A stretch of DNA of 41,560 bases from an uncultured Bacteroidales bacterium. GTDB taxonomy: Bacteria; Bacteroidota; Bacteroidia; Bacteroidales; P3. Where the stretch lies: contig CAJOEN010000028.1 of assembly GCA_905233475.1 (NCBI GenBank), positions 12,989 through 54,548 of the forward strand, in the 5' to 3' direction. A program made the translations under genes and the position numbers. The notes beneath the pieces were generated by a model that made no database searches, was not told the origin of the DNA, and saw only the letters and a program-made list of their open reading frames with translations. Positions 7,919-17,829 of this stretch are shown piece after piece (the stretch's first letter is position 1; the number at the start of each line of letters is the position of its first letter).

Positions 7919-9859
7919 ATGGCACAATTAGATTCTAAGATACCCGAAGGTCCTTTGGCAGAGAAATGGACCAACTACAAGGCCAAACAGAAACTTGTAA
8001 ATCCCGCCAACAAGCGCAAACTCAACGTGATAGTGGTTGGCACGGGATTGGCTGGTGCTTCGGCGGCTGCCTCGTTGGGAGCACTGGGATTCCATGTGGA
8101 TGTGTTCTGTATATCCGACAGTCCCCGCCGCGCTCACTCCATAGCCGCACAGGGCGGTATCAACGCCGCAAAGAACTATCAGAACGACGGCGACAGCGTT
8201 CAACGGCTGTTCAACGACACCCTTAAAGGTGGCGACTACCGTGCTCGTCAGGCCAATGTTTACCGCTTGGCTGAGGTGAGTTCCTCAATAATAGACCAAT
8301 GTGTGGCACAGGGAGTGCCTTTTGCCCGTGAATATAGCGGATACCTTGACAACCGCTCCTTTGGCGGGGCACAGGTGTCGCGCACTTTCTACGCCCGAGG
8401 ACAGACGGGACAGCAGCTCTTGCTCGGCGCCTACGGAGCACTCAGCTGCCAGATAGCTCGCAAGACGGTAACTCTGCATGAGCGTCACGAAATGCTCGAC
8501 CTTGTTGTCATCGACGGCAAGGCTCGCGGCATCATCACCCGCGACCTCGTTACAGGCAAGATAGAACGTTATGCCGCACATGCAGTGGTACTGGCCACTG
8601 GCGGCTACGGCAATGTTTATTACCTCTCGACCAACGCCATGAACTGCAATGTTTCGGCGGCGTGGAACTGCCACAAGCACGGAGCATTTTTTGCCAATCC
8701 CTGCTATGTTCAGATTCATCCCACCTGCATTCCCGTGAAAGGCGACTACCAGTCGAAACTGACGCTTATGAGCGAGAGCCTTCGCAACGACGGACGCATT
8801 TGGGTGCCCAAAAACAAAACCGACGTTGAAAAACTGCGTTCCGGCGAACTGAAACCCACCGACATCAAAGAGGAAGACCGCGACTACTACCTTGAACGTC
8901 GCTATCCTGCTTTCGGCAACCTTGTGCCGAGGGATGTGGCCTCGCGTGCCGCCAAGGAACGCTGCGATGCCGGCTACGGAGTGGGAAAGACAGGCTTGGC
9001 AGTGTATCTTGACTTCGCTTCGGCAATACAACGTCTTGGAAAAGAGGTGGTTGAAGCCCGCTACGGCAACCTTTTCCAGATGTACGAAAAGATAACCGCC
9101 GAGAATCCCTACGAAACCCCGATGATGATTTATCCCGCTGTGCATTACACAATGGGAGGGCTGTGGGTGGACTACGAACTGCAGACCACCATACCGGGAC
9201 TTTTCGCCATCGGCGAGGCCAACTTCTCCGATCATGGTGCCAACCGTCTCGGCGCTTCGGCACTTATGCAGGGCTTAGCCGACGGATATTTCGTGTTGCC
9301 ATACACTTTGCAGAACTATCTTGCCGACGAAATTTATTCAGAAAAACCAACTACCAGCACACCGGAGTTTGAAAAAGCAGAGACAGAAGTCAAACTGCGG
9401 ATAAACAACCTGTTAGCTGTGCGAGGCACTAAGCCTGTTGATTATTTCCACCGCAAATTGGGCAACATTATGTGGGAATATGTGGGCATGGGACGCACTG
9501 CCGAAGGACTAAAAAAAGGTATTGACGCAATAAAAGAACTTGAAAGAGCGTTTATAAATGATGTGCTTGTCCCGGGTGAGGCAGATTCGTTTAATCCCGA
9601 ATTGGAAAAAGCCCTGAGGCTGAAGGATTATTTTGAGTTGGCCAAACTGATTGCCACCGACGCACTTCATCGCAACGAGTCGTGTGGAGGACATTTCCGC
9701 ACCGAGCACCAGACCGCCGACGGCGAGACACAGCGCAACGACCAAGATTATATGTATGTCGCTGCATGGGAGTATCAAGGTGTTGATAATGCGGAGTTTA
9801 TGCACAAAGAAGAACTTGAATATCAAAATGTCGAAATAAAACAAAGAAACTACAAATAG
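7919..9859 (+). CDS. sdhA: Succinate dehydrogenase/fumarate reductase flavoprotein subunit
   Basis: The FAD-bearing catalytic subunit interconverting succinate and fumarate. 646 residues, normal for Bacteroidota. The dinucleotide fold is [19 protein letters not shown] (about 40-58). The flavin-attachment neighbourhood is [19 protein letters not shown], with the His of RAHS as the likely covalent FAD ligand. Substrate-site elements are [52 protein letters not shown] and the C-terminal [16 protein letters not shown]. It lies between the cytochrome and iron-sulfur genes. In anaerobic Bacteroidales this complex usually works as fumarate reductase to make succinate; the direction cannot be read from the sequence. 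Confidence 0.97.
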   Translation: MAQLDSKIPEGPLAEKWTNYKAKQKLVNPANKRKLNVIVVGTGLAGASAAASLGALGFHVDVFCISDSPRRAHSIAAQGGINAAKNYQNDGDSVQRLFNDTLKGGDYRARQANVYRLAEVSSSIIDQCVAQGVPFAREYSGYLDNRSFGGAQVSRTFYARGQTGQQLLLGAYGALSCQIARKTVTLHERHEMLDLVVIDGKARGIITRDLVTGKIERYAAHAVVLATGGYGNVYYLSTNAMNCNVSAAWNCHKHGAFFANPCYVQIHPTCIPVKGDYQSKLTLMSESLRNDGRIWVPKNKTDVEKLRSGELKPTDIKEEDRDYYLERRYPAFGNLVPRDVASRAAKERCDAGYGVGKTGLAVYLDFASAIQRLGKEVVEARYGNLFQMYEKITAENPYETPMMIYPAVHYTMGGLWVDYELQTTIPGLFAIGEANFSDHGANRLGASALMQGLADGYFVLPYTLQNYLADEIYSEKPTTSTPEFEKAETEVKLRINNLLAVRGTKPVDYFHRKLGNIMWEYVGMGRTAEGLKKGIDAIKELERAFINDVLVPGEADSFNPELEKALRLKDYFELAKLIATDALHRNESCGGHFRTEHQTADGETQRNDQDYMYVAAWEYQGVDNAEFMHKEELEYQNVEIKQRNYK

Positions 9860-9860
9860 T

Positions 9861-10625
9861 ATGAAATTCACGCTGAAAATATGGCGGCAGGAGAATGCCA
9901 AGGCAAAAGGCGGTTTCCAAACCTACAAGGTGGATAATATTTCGCCCGACTGCTCCTTTCTCGAAATGCTCGATATTTTGAACAATAGCTTGACAAGCAA
10001 CAAAATAGCACATCCTGTTTGCTTCGACAACGACTGTCGCGAGGGCATTTGCGGAATGTGTGGATTGTACATAAATGGCCGTCCGCATGGCAACGACGAC
10101 GGAGTAACTACCTGTCAGCTGCACATGCGCCGTTTCACCGACGGCGAGACCATCTGGATAGAGCCGTGGCGCGCCAAGGCGTTCCCTGTTATCCGCGACC
10201 TTGTGGTGGACCGCACCGCTTTCGACAAGATAATACAGGCAGGAGGCTACATCTCTGCAACTACCGGAGGAGTGCCCGACGCCAACAGCATACTTATCCC
10301 CAAGGACAAGGCCGACTTGGCCATGGACGCCGCCGAATGCATAGGCTGCGGGGCCTGCGTGGCCGCCTGCAAAAACGCCTCGGCAATGCTCTTTGTGGGC
10401 GCCAAAGTGTCGCACCTCGCATTGCTGCCGCAGGGCATGGTAGAGGCCGCCGACCGCGTTCAGAAAATGGTTATGAAAATGGACGAACTCGGTTTCGGCA
10501 ACTGCACCAACACCTACGCCTGCGAGGCCGAATGTCCGAAACAGATAAAACGGACCAACATATCACGGCTCAACCGCGAATGGATTGCCGCCCGTGTTGG
10601 CAAGGAAATGAATAGTAAAAAATAA
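9861..10625 (+). CDS. sdhB: Succinate dehydrogenase/fumarate reductase iron-sulfur subunit
   Basis: Carries electrons between the flavoprotein and the cytochrome. 254 residues. The [2Fe-2S] site is [20 protein letters not shown] plus a later Cys in TTCQLHM. The [4Fe-4S] and [3Fe-4S] sites use [15 protein letters not shown] and [18 protein letters not shown] 9861 starts 1 nt after the flavoprotein stop, so the two are translationally coupled. The next gene, the C10 protease, begins only 28 nt downstream with no visible terminator, so some read-through is possible. Confidence 0.97.
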   Translation: MKFTLKIWRQENAKAKGGFQTYKVDNISPDCSFLEMLDILNNSLTSNKIAHPVCFDNDCREGICGMCGLYINGRPHGNDDGVTTCQLHMRRFTDGETIWIEPWRAKAFPVIRDLVVDRTAFDKIIQAGGYISATTGGVPDANSILIPKDKADLAMDAAECIGCGACVAACKNASAMLFVGAKVSHLALLPQGMVEAADRVQKMVMKMDELGFGNCTNTYACEAECPKQIKRTNISRLNREWIAARVGKEMNSKK

Positions 10626-10653
10626 AATATAAATAGGTTTAATCGAGAAAACA

Positions 10654-12789
10654 ATGAAAAAAAGAATCTTTTATTTGTTGTCGTTTTGCGCCACTTTGTT
10701 CAGCGCAAATATGATGCAAGGAGAACCCGTGGATGAGGCAACAGCCATGCGGGTTGCACGAACACATCTTATTCAGAAAAGTGATGTTGCCAACATCGAG
10801 CTTACCGATGTTACATCTTTGATGCCCTACCGCAATATCTATTTCTTTTTGGAAAAACAGGGTAGGGGCTTTGTGCTGGTGTCTGCCGACGACAGGGCAA
10901 TTCCTATCTTGGGCTATTCTACCGAAAACACTTTTTATCCCGCAGACCTTCCGGAGCATATTGCTGATTGGTTCCGTCAGTACGACGAACAAATTGACGA
11001 AATTATTGCCAACGACATCAAGGCAACAACCGAAATTAGCGATGAATGGGAACGCCTGATACAAGGTCGCCCGGAGTCTGCCGAACGTGCCCGCGAAAAA
11101 TCTGTAAGTCCTCTGCTGACAACCAAATGGGGACAAGGAGGTAACTCTGGTAGCAGTGTTACATACAACAGCCTTTGCCCTCACTCGGGAAGCACATACG
11201 CAGTGGCAGGATGTGTGGCTATAGCCACCGCACAAGTGATGAAATACTGGAATCACCCTACAACGGGACGTGGTTCGCACAGCTACACGCACAGGACATA
11301 CGGTACGCAGAGTGCCAACTTCGGCAATACTACCTACTCTTGGTCGAGTATGCCAGACCAACTTACATCTTCAAGTGCCGCTTCACAGAAAACGGCTGTG
11401 GCCACACTTATATATCATGTGGGTGTTGCTTGCGAGATGGACTACTCCGCTTCAGGAAGCGGTGCTTCTACGGGAAACTATGGAAGTATCACACTTCCTT
11501 CGGCAGAAAATGCTTTGTTGAGTAACTTCAAGTATTCCAGTACTATACATTCGATAGACAGATCCAACTTTACCGATGCAGAATGGATAGCACTTCTGAA
11601 AGGCGAATTGGATGCCAGCACCCCTCGTCCTATACTGTATAGCGGCAGAGACGCTTCCTCCGGTCATGCTTTTGTGTTTGATGGTTACAACAACAGCAAC
11701 CAGTTCCACGTAAACTGGGGATGGGATGGTCGCTACGACGGTTATTTCACAATTGGAGCTTTGAATCCGGGCACCGGTGGCACCGGTGGTTCCTCTTCGG
11801 GAACATATAACTATAGCAATCAAGCTGTTATCGGAATAAAACCTGCACCAAATTCAGGTAGTTCGTTCACCGTTACGACCAACGTGAACAATTCGTCGTA
11901 TGGCAGTGTGAGCGGTACAAGGTCTTACAATAGTTATGACACAGTGTCGATTGTGGCCAACACACAGGAAGGCTACCGTTTCAAACAGTGGTCGGACGGT
12001 TGCAAGGCTAATCCGCGCCAATTTATCCTCAACGACAACGTTACTTTCACAGCTCAGTTGGAAAAAATACAAGGCGACACACTGTATTATACACGCTCAT
12101 ATCCCTTTACATATTTGGGCTTGGCTTCGGGCAATACCTACGAATGGGGAGTTAAATTCCCTGCCTCGGCACTTACTGCTCAACGCAAACCTTCGAAATT
12201 GTTGTTTTTTGCCCAATACACGGGTAGCTATACTATAAGTGTTTACAATGACGGTGCCAATGCTCCAAGCAATATGCTTTTCACCGGAAGCGTATCATTG
12301 ACTTCTACAAATCAGTTGGGGTATATAGCTCTGGATATTAGTTCCAATAACTCATCCATCAACGCTAACAAGCCTCTTTGGGTTGTTTTGAAGTACAAAA
12401 ACACTTCAGCTTCAACTATTTACTGCATACCAATGACATACTATGGTGGCAACCAATACAGTAAAATGCGTAAAAGCGGCAATTCATGGTCGGCAATGAG
12501 CTACACTTGCAGTTGGGTTATACAACTTATAAATCAATATACAAGCACTCCTCCAACCGGAATTACCGAAGCAACAATCGAAGACGGTTACACCATCACC
12601 AACGGCAAAGGAATAATCACCGTTACCGGTGCAGAGGAAGAGACGGTTCGTTTTATCGACAACAGCGGTCGTGTGATAGCCACCGATGGTAGCAACAATG
12701 CAGATAAAACTTTCAAAGCTCCTGCAAGCGGTGTATATCTGATTCAGGTCGGCAACAAGCCCGCCAAAAAAGTGGTTGTGAAAAAATAA
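10654..12789 (+). CDS. Secreted C10 family (streptopain-like) cysteine protease with T9SS-type C-terminal domain
   Basis: A secreted papain-fold protease. Signal peptide is about residues 1-22. The inhibitory propeptide is about 25-150 (with the typical FVLVSADDRAIPILGYS). The catalytic domain follows, with the nucleophile Cys187 in VAGCVAIATAQVMKYW and His338 in SSGHAFVFDGY followed by HVNWGWDGRYDGYF. Next is a beta-repeat module (residues about 408-465, TVTTNVNNSSYGSVSG) and a jelly-roll-like region. The last about 75 residues (ITEATIEDGYTITNGKGI to PASGVYLIQVGNKPAKKVVV) have the form of a T9SS sorting domain. Related Prevotella and Porphyromonas enzymes (interpain, periodontain) are proteolytic virulence or nutrition factors. 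Substrate is not deducible. Confidence 0.9.
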   Translation: MKKRIFYLLSFCATLFSANMMQGEPVDEATAMRVARTHLIQKSDVANIELTDVTSLMPYRNIYFFLEKQGRGFVLVSADDRAIPILGYSTENTFYPADLPEHIADWFRQYDEQIDEIIANDIKATTEISDEWERLIQGRPESAERAREKSVSPLLTTKWGQGGNSGSSVTYNSLCPHSGSTYAVAGCVAIATAQVMKYWNHPTTGRGSHSYTHRTYGTQSANFGNTTYSWSSMPDQLTSSSAASQKTAVATLIYHVGVACEMDYSASGSGASTGNYGSITLPSAENALLSNFKYSSTIHSIDRSNFTDAEWIALLKGELDASTPRPILYSGRDASSGHAFVFDGYNNSNQFHVNWGWDGRYDGYFTIGALNPGTGGTGGSSSGTYNYSNQAVIGIKPAPNSGSSFTVTTNVNNSSYGSVSGTRSYNSYDTVSIVANTQEGYRFKQWSDGCKANPRQFILNDNVTFTAQLEKIQGDTLYYTRSYPFTYLGLASGNTYEWGVKFPASALTAQRKPSKLLFFAQYTGSYTISVYNDGANAPSNMLFTGSVSLTSTNQLGYIALDISSNNSSINANKPLWVVLKYKNTSASTIYCIPMTYYGGNQYSKMRKSGNSWSAMSYTCSWVIQLINQYTSTPPTGITEATIEDGYTITNGKGIITVTGAEEETVRFIDNSGRVIATDGSNNADKTFKAPASGVYLIQVGNKPAKKVVVKK

Positions 12790-12899
12790 TTTTTCAATAT
12801 ATCAAACTAAAAAGGGTGTCCAAAAACGGGTTTTTTTTGTTTATAAAACATTGAAAATCAATGATAAATCTTTGGTAAGTGAAAAAAGACTGAAAAAAG

Positions 12900-12949
12900 T
12901 TGGTTTATATAAAATAAAATTGTAACTTTGTATCCCGATTTTCGGGATT
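12900..12949 (+). promoter_or_regulatory. Promoter with hairpin at the 5' end of the transcript
   Basis: TTG at 12900-12902 and TAACTTTG at 12923-12930 are separated by 20 nt, a good Bacteroidota promoter. Directly after comes ATCCCGATTTTCGGGAT (12932-12948), a 7-bp stem with a 3-nt loop, so the mRNA should begin with a hairpin about 65 nt before the coding start. This could stabilise the message. Confidence 0.55.
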
Positions 12950-13013
12950 GTTTGCGAAATTCGGCATTATGTTCAAAGATACAAAGAATTACTAAATTAA
13001 AAATATAATTACA

Positions 13014-15530
13014 ATGAAAACAACAAGTTATTTTAGGATGATGTTTTTTGTGGCGTTTGTCGGTTTTGTATTTTCCACAAAAGCGCAGACTGGAATTGCG
13101 ACAGCTCCATACAACTGTGGTTTCGAAAATGCTATGGAAAACGCTTATTGGCGTTTTTACAACACGACTTATAACCGATGGGCAATAGACACGGCTACGC
13201 AGTGCAGTGGCCAAAAATCGATGTATGTAAGCAACAACAACGGTTTAAGCAATGCCTATACTCCGGAAGCCAAAACCATTACAGCGTACAGAAGTGTGGC
13301 ACTTGTTGCTGGACAATACACCATTTCGTATGATTATAAAATGGGATATAGCGGCGCTGTTCAGAGAAATGTGTTTATGCGGGCAATGCTTGTCCCCGAT
13401 ACAGTGCAGTTGCCCGGCGATTCGTTGATGTACGTAAATCTATGCAACAACGTTTTGCCGCAAGGGGCTATACCCATAGATAGCGGTTGGAGATATTCCA
13501 CCTCCGATGTATGGAAAACATTCAGGGATGACTATGTTTTAGTTAATAACACAGGAACTTACAAACTTGTCTTTGTATGGGTGCCTTCCACGTATAATTA
13601 CACAACTTTCAAACCTGCAGCAATCGATAATATTAGTATTGTGGGACAATCTTGCATTACACCGGACAGTCTTACAGCCACAGTGGTTGGAGATTCCATA
13701 AAGGTGGATTGGACAGATTTGGGCAATACACCGCCCTCGAATGGCTGGTTGGTGGAATATAGGCCGTTAGGTGGTCATATCGCAACGGCAAGATATATGA
13801 ACACCAATAGCAGACCCTGCTACCTGCCACGGACGTCGCTTACCCCCAACACACAGTACGAGATACGTGTCGCCGCTATGTGCAGTGCGTCCGATACCAG
13901 CTTGTTCACGCAGGAGGCGATTGTCAATTATAGATTGTATCAGCCTATTGGTCGTCTGGTTTACGACACCCTTACCGCCTCTCACGTGAAATGCACCTAT
14001 GGACAATGGCGTAGTGGCGGTTTGCCCCAGTATCGTAATCAAGGGCCATACCAATATGTGGGCGTGGTGGATTCGGGTTCGTCAAACTATCTGAAAAGCA
14101 GACATACGGTTCATCGCAACCCAATGGAGAAAGATTCCTGCACGGGATATGTACTGCCCACTATATACAGAGGCAGCAGCATTTATTCGGCTTTCCATCA
14201 GCAAATAAAATATACCGCGTCGGTTAGGCTTGGCAAACTCAGAAGTTATAACGATGCGCAGTCTATTTCGTACCAAATGCACGTGGATACCAATGCCGCC
14301 GATTTGATGATGATAAACTACGCTTTTGTAGAAAATCTGTCTAACCACAACACAACTCAAAACTATCCACATTTAGTGATAGAAATATTGGATACCAACG
14401 ACCAAGTTATTGACCTTGTGGCAGATCTGGGGAATGTGGGTTATTTATACAACAGTCCTTATAATATTTTAACCAATACGTTTTATACCAATTGGAGCCA
14501 ATTGGCTGTGAATATGGCACCCTATCAGGGCAGAGACGTGAGATTGAGTTTTGTTACTTATACCTGTGGTTCGTGCGTTGATGTTTCAACATACGCTTAC
14601 CTCATCCCCGACTACCGTAACGCTACGCTTGTGAGTGTAGGTAACAATAATAAAGACAATACAACTACTTTTGCCGCCCCCGAGGGCTATTACAGATATA
14701 GATGGTACCTGCTTTCCAATCCGTCGGTTTATCTCGACACGGTGCATCAGGTAATGTCCATACCCAACGGCGAGGACTTCGTTTGTGAACTTGTGGATTG
14801 TTTTGGACATTCCAAGTTCCTGCGTTCGCATTCTTCGAAACGTGTTCCGCACTCCAATTTTGTGTGCGAGGTGAGTCCTGTCGACTGCAATACCAAACAA
14901 ATCAAGTTGATCAACAATTCATATATGACTGCCGATACTGCGGGCAGTGTAGTCGTTATTAACGATATGGAGGATTGGTATTGGTCTTTCAACGACGATG
15001 AAAAAGTGTGTATGTTGAAAAATTACACTTTCACGACAACAGATAGCGGCACCCTGAAAATAACCCTTTTCACAAGTGCCAACAATAACAGCCGTATCGA
15101 CAGCGTTTCCCAGACAATAGACCTGAGCCAGGTGCTTTTCCGTGGCAGTATTTTCGATACTATAGAAAACGGCCAGAGCTACTCCTTTGCAGGCAGAACC
15201 TTCACGCATTCCGGAACTTACAACGACACCCTTGTGTCCTATCAGGGGTGCGACAGCGTGGTAACATTATACCTGTATGTGAAAGGTGAACAGTCGTTGA
15301 ATACGGCAGAACTGGATAAGGTCAGTGTTTACCCCAATCCTGCCGGCAATATGCTTGTTGTTTCGGGTTGCGAAGTCGTTTCATCGGCAATATTCGACGG
15401 AACTGGTAAGATAGTGCTGTCGTTCGGCAAAGAGAACAAATTGAATCTTTCCAAGCTTCCTGCCGGAATGTATACGATAAGGATAGAGACGCCTTCGGGC
15501 AATGTCTTACGCAAGTTTGTGAAACAATAA
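13014..15530 (+). CDS. Secreted fibronectin-III protein with T9SS sorting domain
   Basis: 838 residues. A signal peptide (MKTTSYFRMMFFVAFVGFVF, cleaved near KAQ). A jelly-roll/MAM-like domain at about 28-215 (NCGFENAMENAYWRFYN, ending PAAIDNISIVGQ). A fibronectin type III domain at about 218-310 (SLTATVVGDSIKVDWTDLG to NTQYEIRVAA). Then a second beta-rich domain of unknown type. The C-terminus (VSVYPNPAGNMLVVSG to LPAGMYTIRIETPSGNVLRK) is a type A T9SS sorting domain, so the protein is exported through the SprA translocon encoded further right. There is no catalytic signature, so an adhesin or surface binding role is the best guess. A strong terminator follows. Confidence 0.85.
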   Translation: MKTTSYFRMMFFVAFVGFVFSTKAQTGIATAPYNCGFENAMENAYWRFYNTTYNRWAIDTATQCSGQKSMYVSNNNGLSNAYTPEAKTITAYRSVALVAGQYTISYDYKMGYSGAVQRNVFMRAMLVPDTVQLPGDSLMYVNLCNNVLPQGAIPIDSGWRYSTSDVWKTFRDDYVLVNNTGTYKLVFVWVPSTYNYTTFKPAAIDNISIVGQSCITPDSLTATVVGDSIKVDWTDLGNTPPSNGWLVEYRPLGGHIATARYMNTNSRPCYLPRTSLTPNTQYEIRVAAMCSASDTSLFTQEAIVNYRLYQPIGRLVYDTLTASHVKCTYGQWRSGGLPQYRNQGPYQYVGVVDSGSSNYLKSRHTVHRNPMEKDSCTGYVLPTIYRGSSIYSAFHQQIKYTASVRLGKLRSYNDAQSISYQMHVDTNAADLMMINYAFVENLSNHNTTQNYPHLVIEILDTNDQVIDLVADLGNVGYLYNSPYNILTNTFYTNWSQLAVNMAPYQGRDVRLSFVTYTCGSCVDVSTYAYLIPDYRNATLVSVGNNNKDNTTTFAAPEGYYRYRWYLLSNPSVYLDTVHQVMSIPNGEDFVCELVDCFGHSKFLRSHSSKRVPHSNFVCEVSPVDCNTKQIKLINNSYMTADTAGSVVVINDMEDWYWSFNDDEKVCMLKNYTFTTTDSGTLKITLFTSANNNSRIDSVSQTIDLSQVLFRGSIFDTIENGQSYSFAGRTFTHSGTYNDTLVSYQGCDSVVTLYLYVKGEQSLNTAELDKVSVYPNPAGNMLVVSGCEVVSSAIFDGTGKIVLSFGKENKLNLSKLPAGMYTIRIETPSGNVLRKFVKQ

Positions 15531-15572
15531 TATGGATACACACGTCTTTCAATGTTGAAAGATTGCAACAAA

Positions 15573-15607
15573 CAAAAAAGCCAAGAATAAATGTCTTGGC
15601 TTTTTTG
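15573..15607. terminator. Bidirectional rho-independent terminator
   Basis: CAAAAAAGCCAAGA (15573-15586) pairs perfectly with TCTTGGCTTTTTTG (15594-15607) around a 7-nt loop. It has A and U tracts on both sides and so serves both the FN3 gene and the convergent small membrane protein gene. A tight CTTTCAA/TTGAAAG hairpin lies just before it (15546-15561). Confidence 0.9.
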
Positions 15608-15627
15608 TTGTTCGAAGGTGGAAATAA

Positions 15628-15867
15628 TTATTTGTCTTTTTTGGTAAAAAGCAAGACGGTGGCTATCAGGGCAATGCCCAGATTAATAAACATGGCTGTT
15701 GAAAGGGAGCCGATACGCAGGTAGTATCTCTCGTCATCGCCAAAATAATATTTTGCATCAGTAAATGCGTTAACCCATATTAGAATATCAAAAACTGTAA
15801 TTATGACAAAAACACTAATTATAGAGATAATCAGTGTCGTTTTTCCTGCTTTTGAAAGTTTCATCAT
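15628..15867 (-). CDS. Small two-helix membrane protein
   Basis: 79 residues with two clear membrane helices: about 9-33 (TTLIISIISVFVIITVFDIL and onward) and about 53-73 (STAMFINLGIALIATVLLF), separated by an acidic/aromatic loop (DAKYYFGDDERYYLR) and ending in KKDK. No family was recognised. It lies 18 nt after the DUF4143 ATPase gene on the same strand and may be co-transcribed with it. Confidence 0.55.
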   Translation of the reverse strand: MMKLSKAGKTTLIISIISVFVIITVFDILIWVNAFTDAKYYFGDDERYYLRIGSLSTAMFINLGIALIATVLLFTKKDK

Positions 15868-15885
15868 GTTGTATTGCTAGTTTAT

Positions 15886-17217
15886 TTATAAAAACATCGT
15901 CATATATATAGGAATGTAATCCACACCGTTTTCCCTGCCTATATCCTTTGTGTAGATTAAAGTGGGGTTCTTGACGTTTTTAGAATACTTCTTGCAGAAA
16001 ACATCAAGCGAAGCATGGGTTTTGTATCCCGATGATTTCACTTCAACAGGGGTTAGCTTATGGCCGTCGGAAAGCAAAAAATCAATTTCGTAATATTTTT
16101 TACCACCGTCGGTGGGCATGGTATGATAGTAAAGCAGTTTCCCGTTTGTCCGAAGCATTTGTGCCACGACATTTTCGTACACATATCCCATGTTAGTGTT
16201 GAGTTTGTCGTTTAGTAGTTTTTCGTAAATGATGTTTTCTGTAACTTTCTTGTCTTTGAAGGCTATCGTTACGAAAAGTCCTGTGTCGGCGGTGTAAATC
16301 TTGTATCTACCGTTGTCTCTGGTAAGGGCAAGTCCGACGTTGGGGTCATTTGAATGATAAGCAACATTTGCCGCCATCGAAGCAGAAAGTGTTTTTACTG
16401 CATTGCGAATACGTAGGGCAGAGGTATCGGGGAATAATTCGGATGTCCGGAAACGGGAAGAGTTCTTGCTCAGCTGAGCGGGAATAGCGTCGAACAGGTC
16501 GGTAATACGTCCGTCTTCATCTAATTTCCAAAAGTCTTCTTCGTATAGCGATATTATGTTGCGCTTTATCAAATCCACGGCACTCATGTTATTCGTTTTC
16601 AGATATTCATCCACAGCTTGTGGCATGCCACCAACCAACATATAAAGGCGGAAATCTCGCATCATCTGACGGTGGACGGCATCGCCTAAGGGCTTGCGAC
16701 TCTCGAAAGCCTGGCGTAGCAATGGCACGGTGGCAGTGTCGTTCAAAGCCCAGCGAAATTCTTCGTAATCCATCGGGTACATGTCTAGTTTGGTTTCTTC
16801 GCTGGGTATAACGATATCCACGGTGCTTTTATGAACCGAAATTAGCGACCCTGTTTCTATATAGTCATAGCGTCCGTCTTTTACAAGGTGTTTTATTGCT
16901 TGACGTGCGAGGGGGGCTTTTTGAACCTCGTCGAAGATTATAACCGATTCTCTTTCATATAATGTTACATGATATAGAAGTTGTAACCTCATAAAAATAT
17001 AGTTGAGGTCCGAGATGTTCTTGAATAGATTGTGAGTTTCTTCCGAAGCTACCGAGAAATCGATGAGCAGGTATGAACGATATTCTTTTTTTGCGAATTC
17101 TTCCACTATCGTTGACTTGCCAATTCGTCGTGCTCCTTGTATCAATACCGCGGAACTACCTTGGCTTTGATTCTTCCAATTGAGTAAGTCGTTGTAAATC
17201 TTTCTTTTAAATGTCAT
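15886..17217 (-). CDS. AAA ATPase with DUF4143/nuclease-like C-terminus (first copy)
   Basis: 443 residues from ATG 17217. Walker A is GARRIGKST (28-36), Walker B SVIIFDEVQKA, and a sensor-like ETGSLISV follows. Then comes a winged-helix/DUF4143 region and a C-terminal restriction-endonuclease-like motif, YEIDFLLSDG then PVEVKS (Asp, then Glu-x-Lys). Known: such ATPases are very common in Bacteroidota, often several per genome, with no established function. A longer open frame to 17325 would translate a three-unit DNA repeat (KILGKK-WW), but the promoter TATCTTTG at 17246-17239 lies between that frame's start and ATG 17217, so the long start is rejected. The leader would be only about 15-20 nt. 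Confidence 0.85.
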   Translation of the reverse strand: MTFKRKIYNDLLNWKNQSQGSSAVLIQGARRIGKSTIVEEFAKKEYRSYLLIDFSVASEETHNLFKNISDLNYIFMRLQLLYHVTLYERESVIIFDEVQKAPLARQAIKHLVKDGRYDYIETGSLISVHKSTVDIVIPSEETKLDMYPMDYEEFRWALNDTATVPLLRQAFESRKPLGDAVHRQMMRDFRLYMLVGGMPQAVDEYLKTNNMSAVDLIKRNIISLYEEDFWKLDEDGRITDLFDAIPAQLSKNSSRFRTSELFPDTSALRIRNAVKTLSASMAANVAYHSNDPNVGLALTRDNGRYKIYTADTGLFVTIAFKDKKVTENIIYEKLLNDKLNTNMGYVYENVVAQMLRTNGKLLYYHTMPTDGGKKYYEIDFLLSDGHKLTPVEVKSSGYKTHASLDVFCKKYSKNVKNPTLIYTKDIGRENGVDYIPIYMTMFL

Positions 17218-17238
17218 TGCTGTAATGTTTTGTTCCTG

Positions 17239-17270
17239 CAAAGATACTAAAATCTTCAAATCCCACCAAA
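17239..17270 (-). promoter_or_regulatory. Promoter of the first AAA/DUF4143 gene, -33 element inside a tandem repeat
   Basis: On the minus strand TATCTTTG (17246-17239) is preceded by TTTGG with 20 nt spacing. The TTTGG belongs to the innermost unit of the 33-bp tandem repeat, so the repeat array supplies the -33 element. Similar construction is seen at the second ATPase gene. Confidence 0.6.
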
Positions 17271-17340
17271 TTTTTTTGCCCAAAATCTTCAAATTCCACC
17301 AATTTTTTTTGCCCAAAATCTTCAAATCCCACCAAATTTT
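17249..17340 (-). repeat. Three-unit 33-bp tandem repeat upstream of the AAA/DUF4143 gene
   Basis: Units are 17249-17281, 17282-17314 and 17315-17340 (partial). The plus-strand unit begins AAAATCTTCAAATYCCACCA followed by a T-run and GCCC. Units 1 and 2 differ at only two positions. The array starts 2 nt beyond the promoter -7 box. Confidence 0.9.
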
Positions 17341-17342
17341 AT

Positions 17343-17560
17343 TTATTTCGGAATTCGGAGTTCGGAGTTCGGAACAATTATTAGTTGAAAGTTGAAATCA
17401 GTTTACTGTTTATAACTTCTTAACTCCTTAGTTCCTTAACTTCTTAACATCTTAACTCCCTCACCAACTACTATCCACAGACCTTCGACCTTTGACCTTT
17501 GACTTTCGACCTCTGACCACAGACCTAAGTCCTTTGACTTTAGACCATTTTTCTCCAATT
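17343..17560. repeat. Low-complexity 7- and 8-nt tandem repeats
   Basis: From about 17343 come GGAGTTC units (GGAGTTCGGAGTTCGG). From 17415 to 17462 there are six 8-nt units of the form ACTCCTTA/ACTTCTTA. From 17480 to 17547 there are about ten 7-nt units of the form GACCTTT. No gene is present. GGAGTTC/CGGAGGTC type repeats recur near the four-helix-bundle gene at 31.4 kb. Confidence 0.8.
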
Positions 17561-17573
17561 CAACAAAAAATCG

Positions 17574-17770
17574 TACCTTTGCAAACCGATTTGGTTCGTT
17601 GAGGACATGCGTCCAAGATGATTAAAAGGGAATCGGGTGCAAGTCCCGGACAGTCCCGCTGCTGTGAGTTCCAACGCAGTCGTCGCCCAAAATGCCACTG
17701 CCTTTTATGGTGGGAAGGCGGGAAACGACGGAGCAAGTCAGAAGACCTGCCAATCCGCTGATTCTTAAAG
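17574..17770 (+). promoter_or_regulatory. Cobalamin (adenosylcobalamin-family) riboswitch and its promoter
   Basis: The promoter box TACCTTTG is at 17574-17581. The aptamer then shows the conserved core AAAAGGGAATCGGGTGCAAG followed by TCCCGGACAGTCCCGCTGCTGTGA, the GCCACTG...GGGAAGGCGG block, and the B12 box AGTCAGAAGACCTGCC (17736-17751). Known: this riboswitch lowers expression of B12 uptake genes when cobalamin is plentiful. It precedes the BtuB/BtuG pair, which fits. The exact 3' limit and the expression platform are not resolved. Confidence 0.95.
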
Positions 17771-17829
17771 GCTTTCGAGGAAAAGACCTGATAACGACGC
17801 CACACGGCGAAATTCCCGTCATTTTTTCC

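Noticed and set aside
17217..17325. N-terminal extension of the first ATPase (repeated KILGKK-WW)
   Set aside because: It is translation of the 33-bp DNA repeat and lies upstream of the -7 box.
17249..17340. CRISPR array
   Set aside because: Units are contiguous with no variable spacers and no cas genes are present; the same applies to the arrays near 21.1, 22.4 and 24.8 kb.
17692..17829. BtuB start at ATG 17692
   Set aside because: Falls inside the cobalamin aptamer before the B12 box; noted as an alternative but unlikely to be the signal peptide start.
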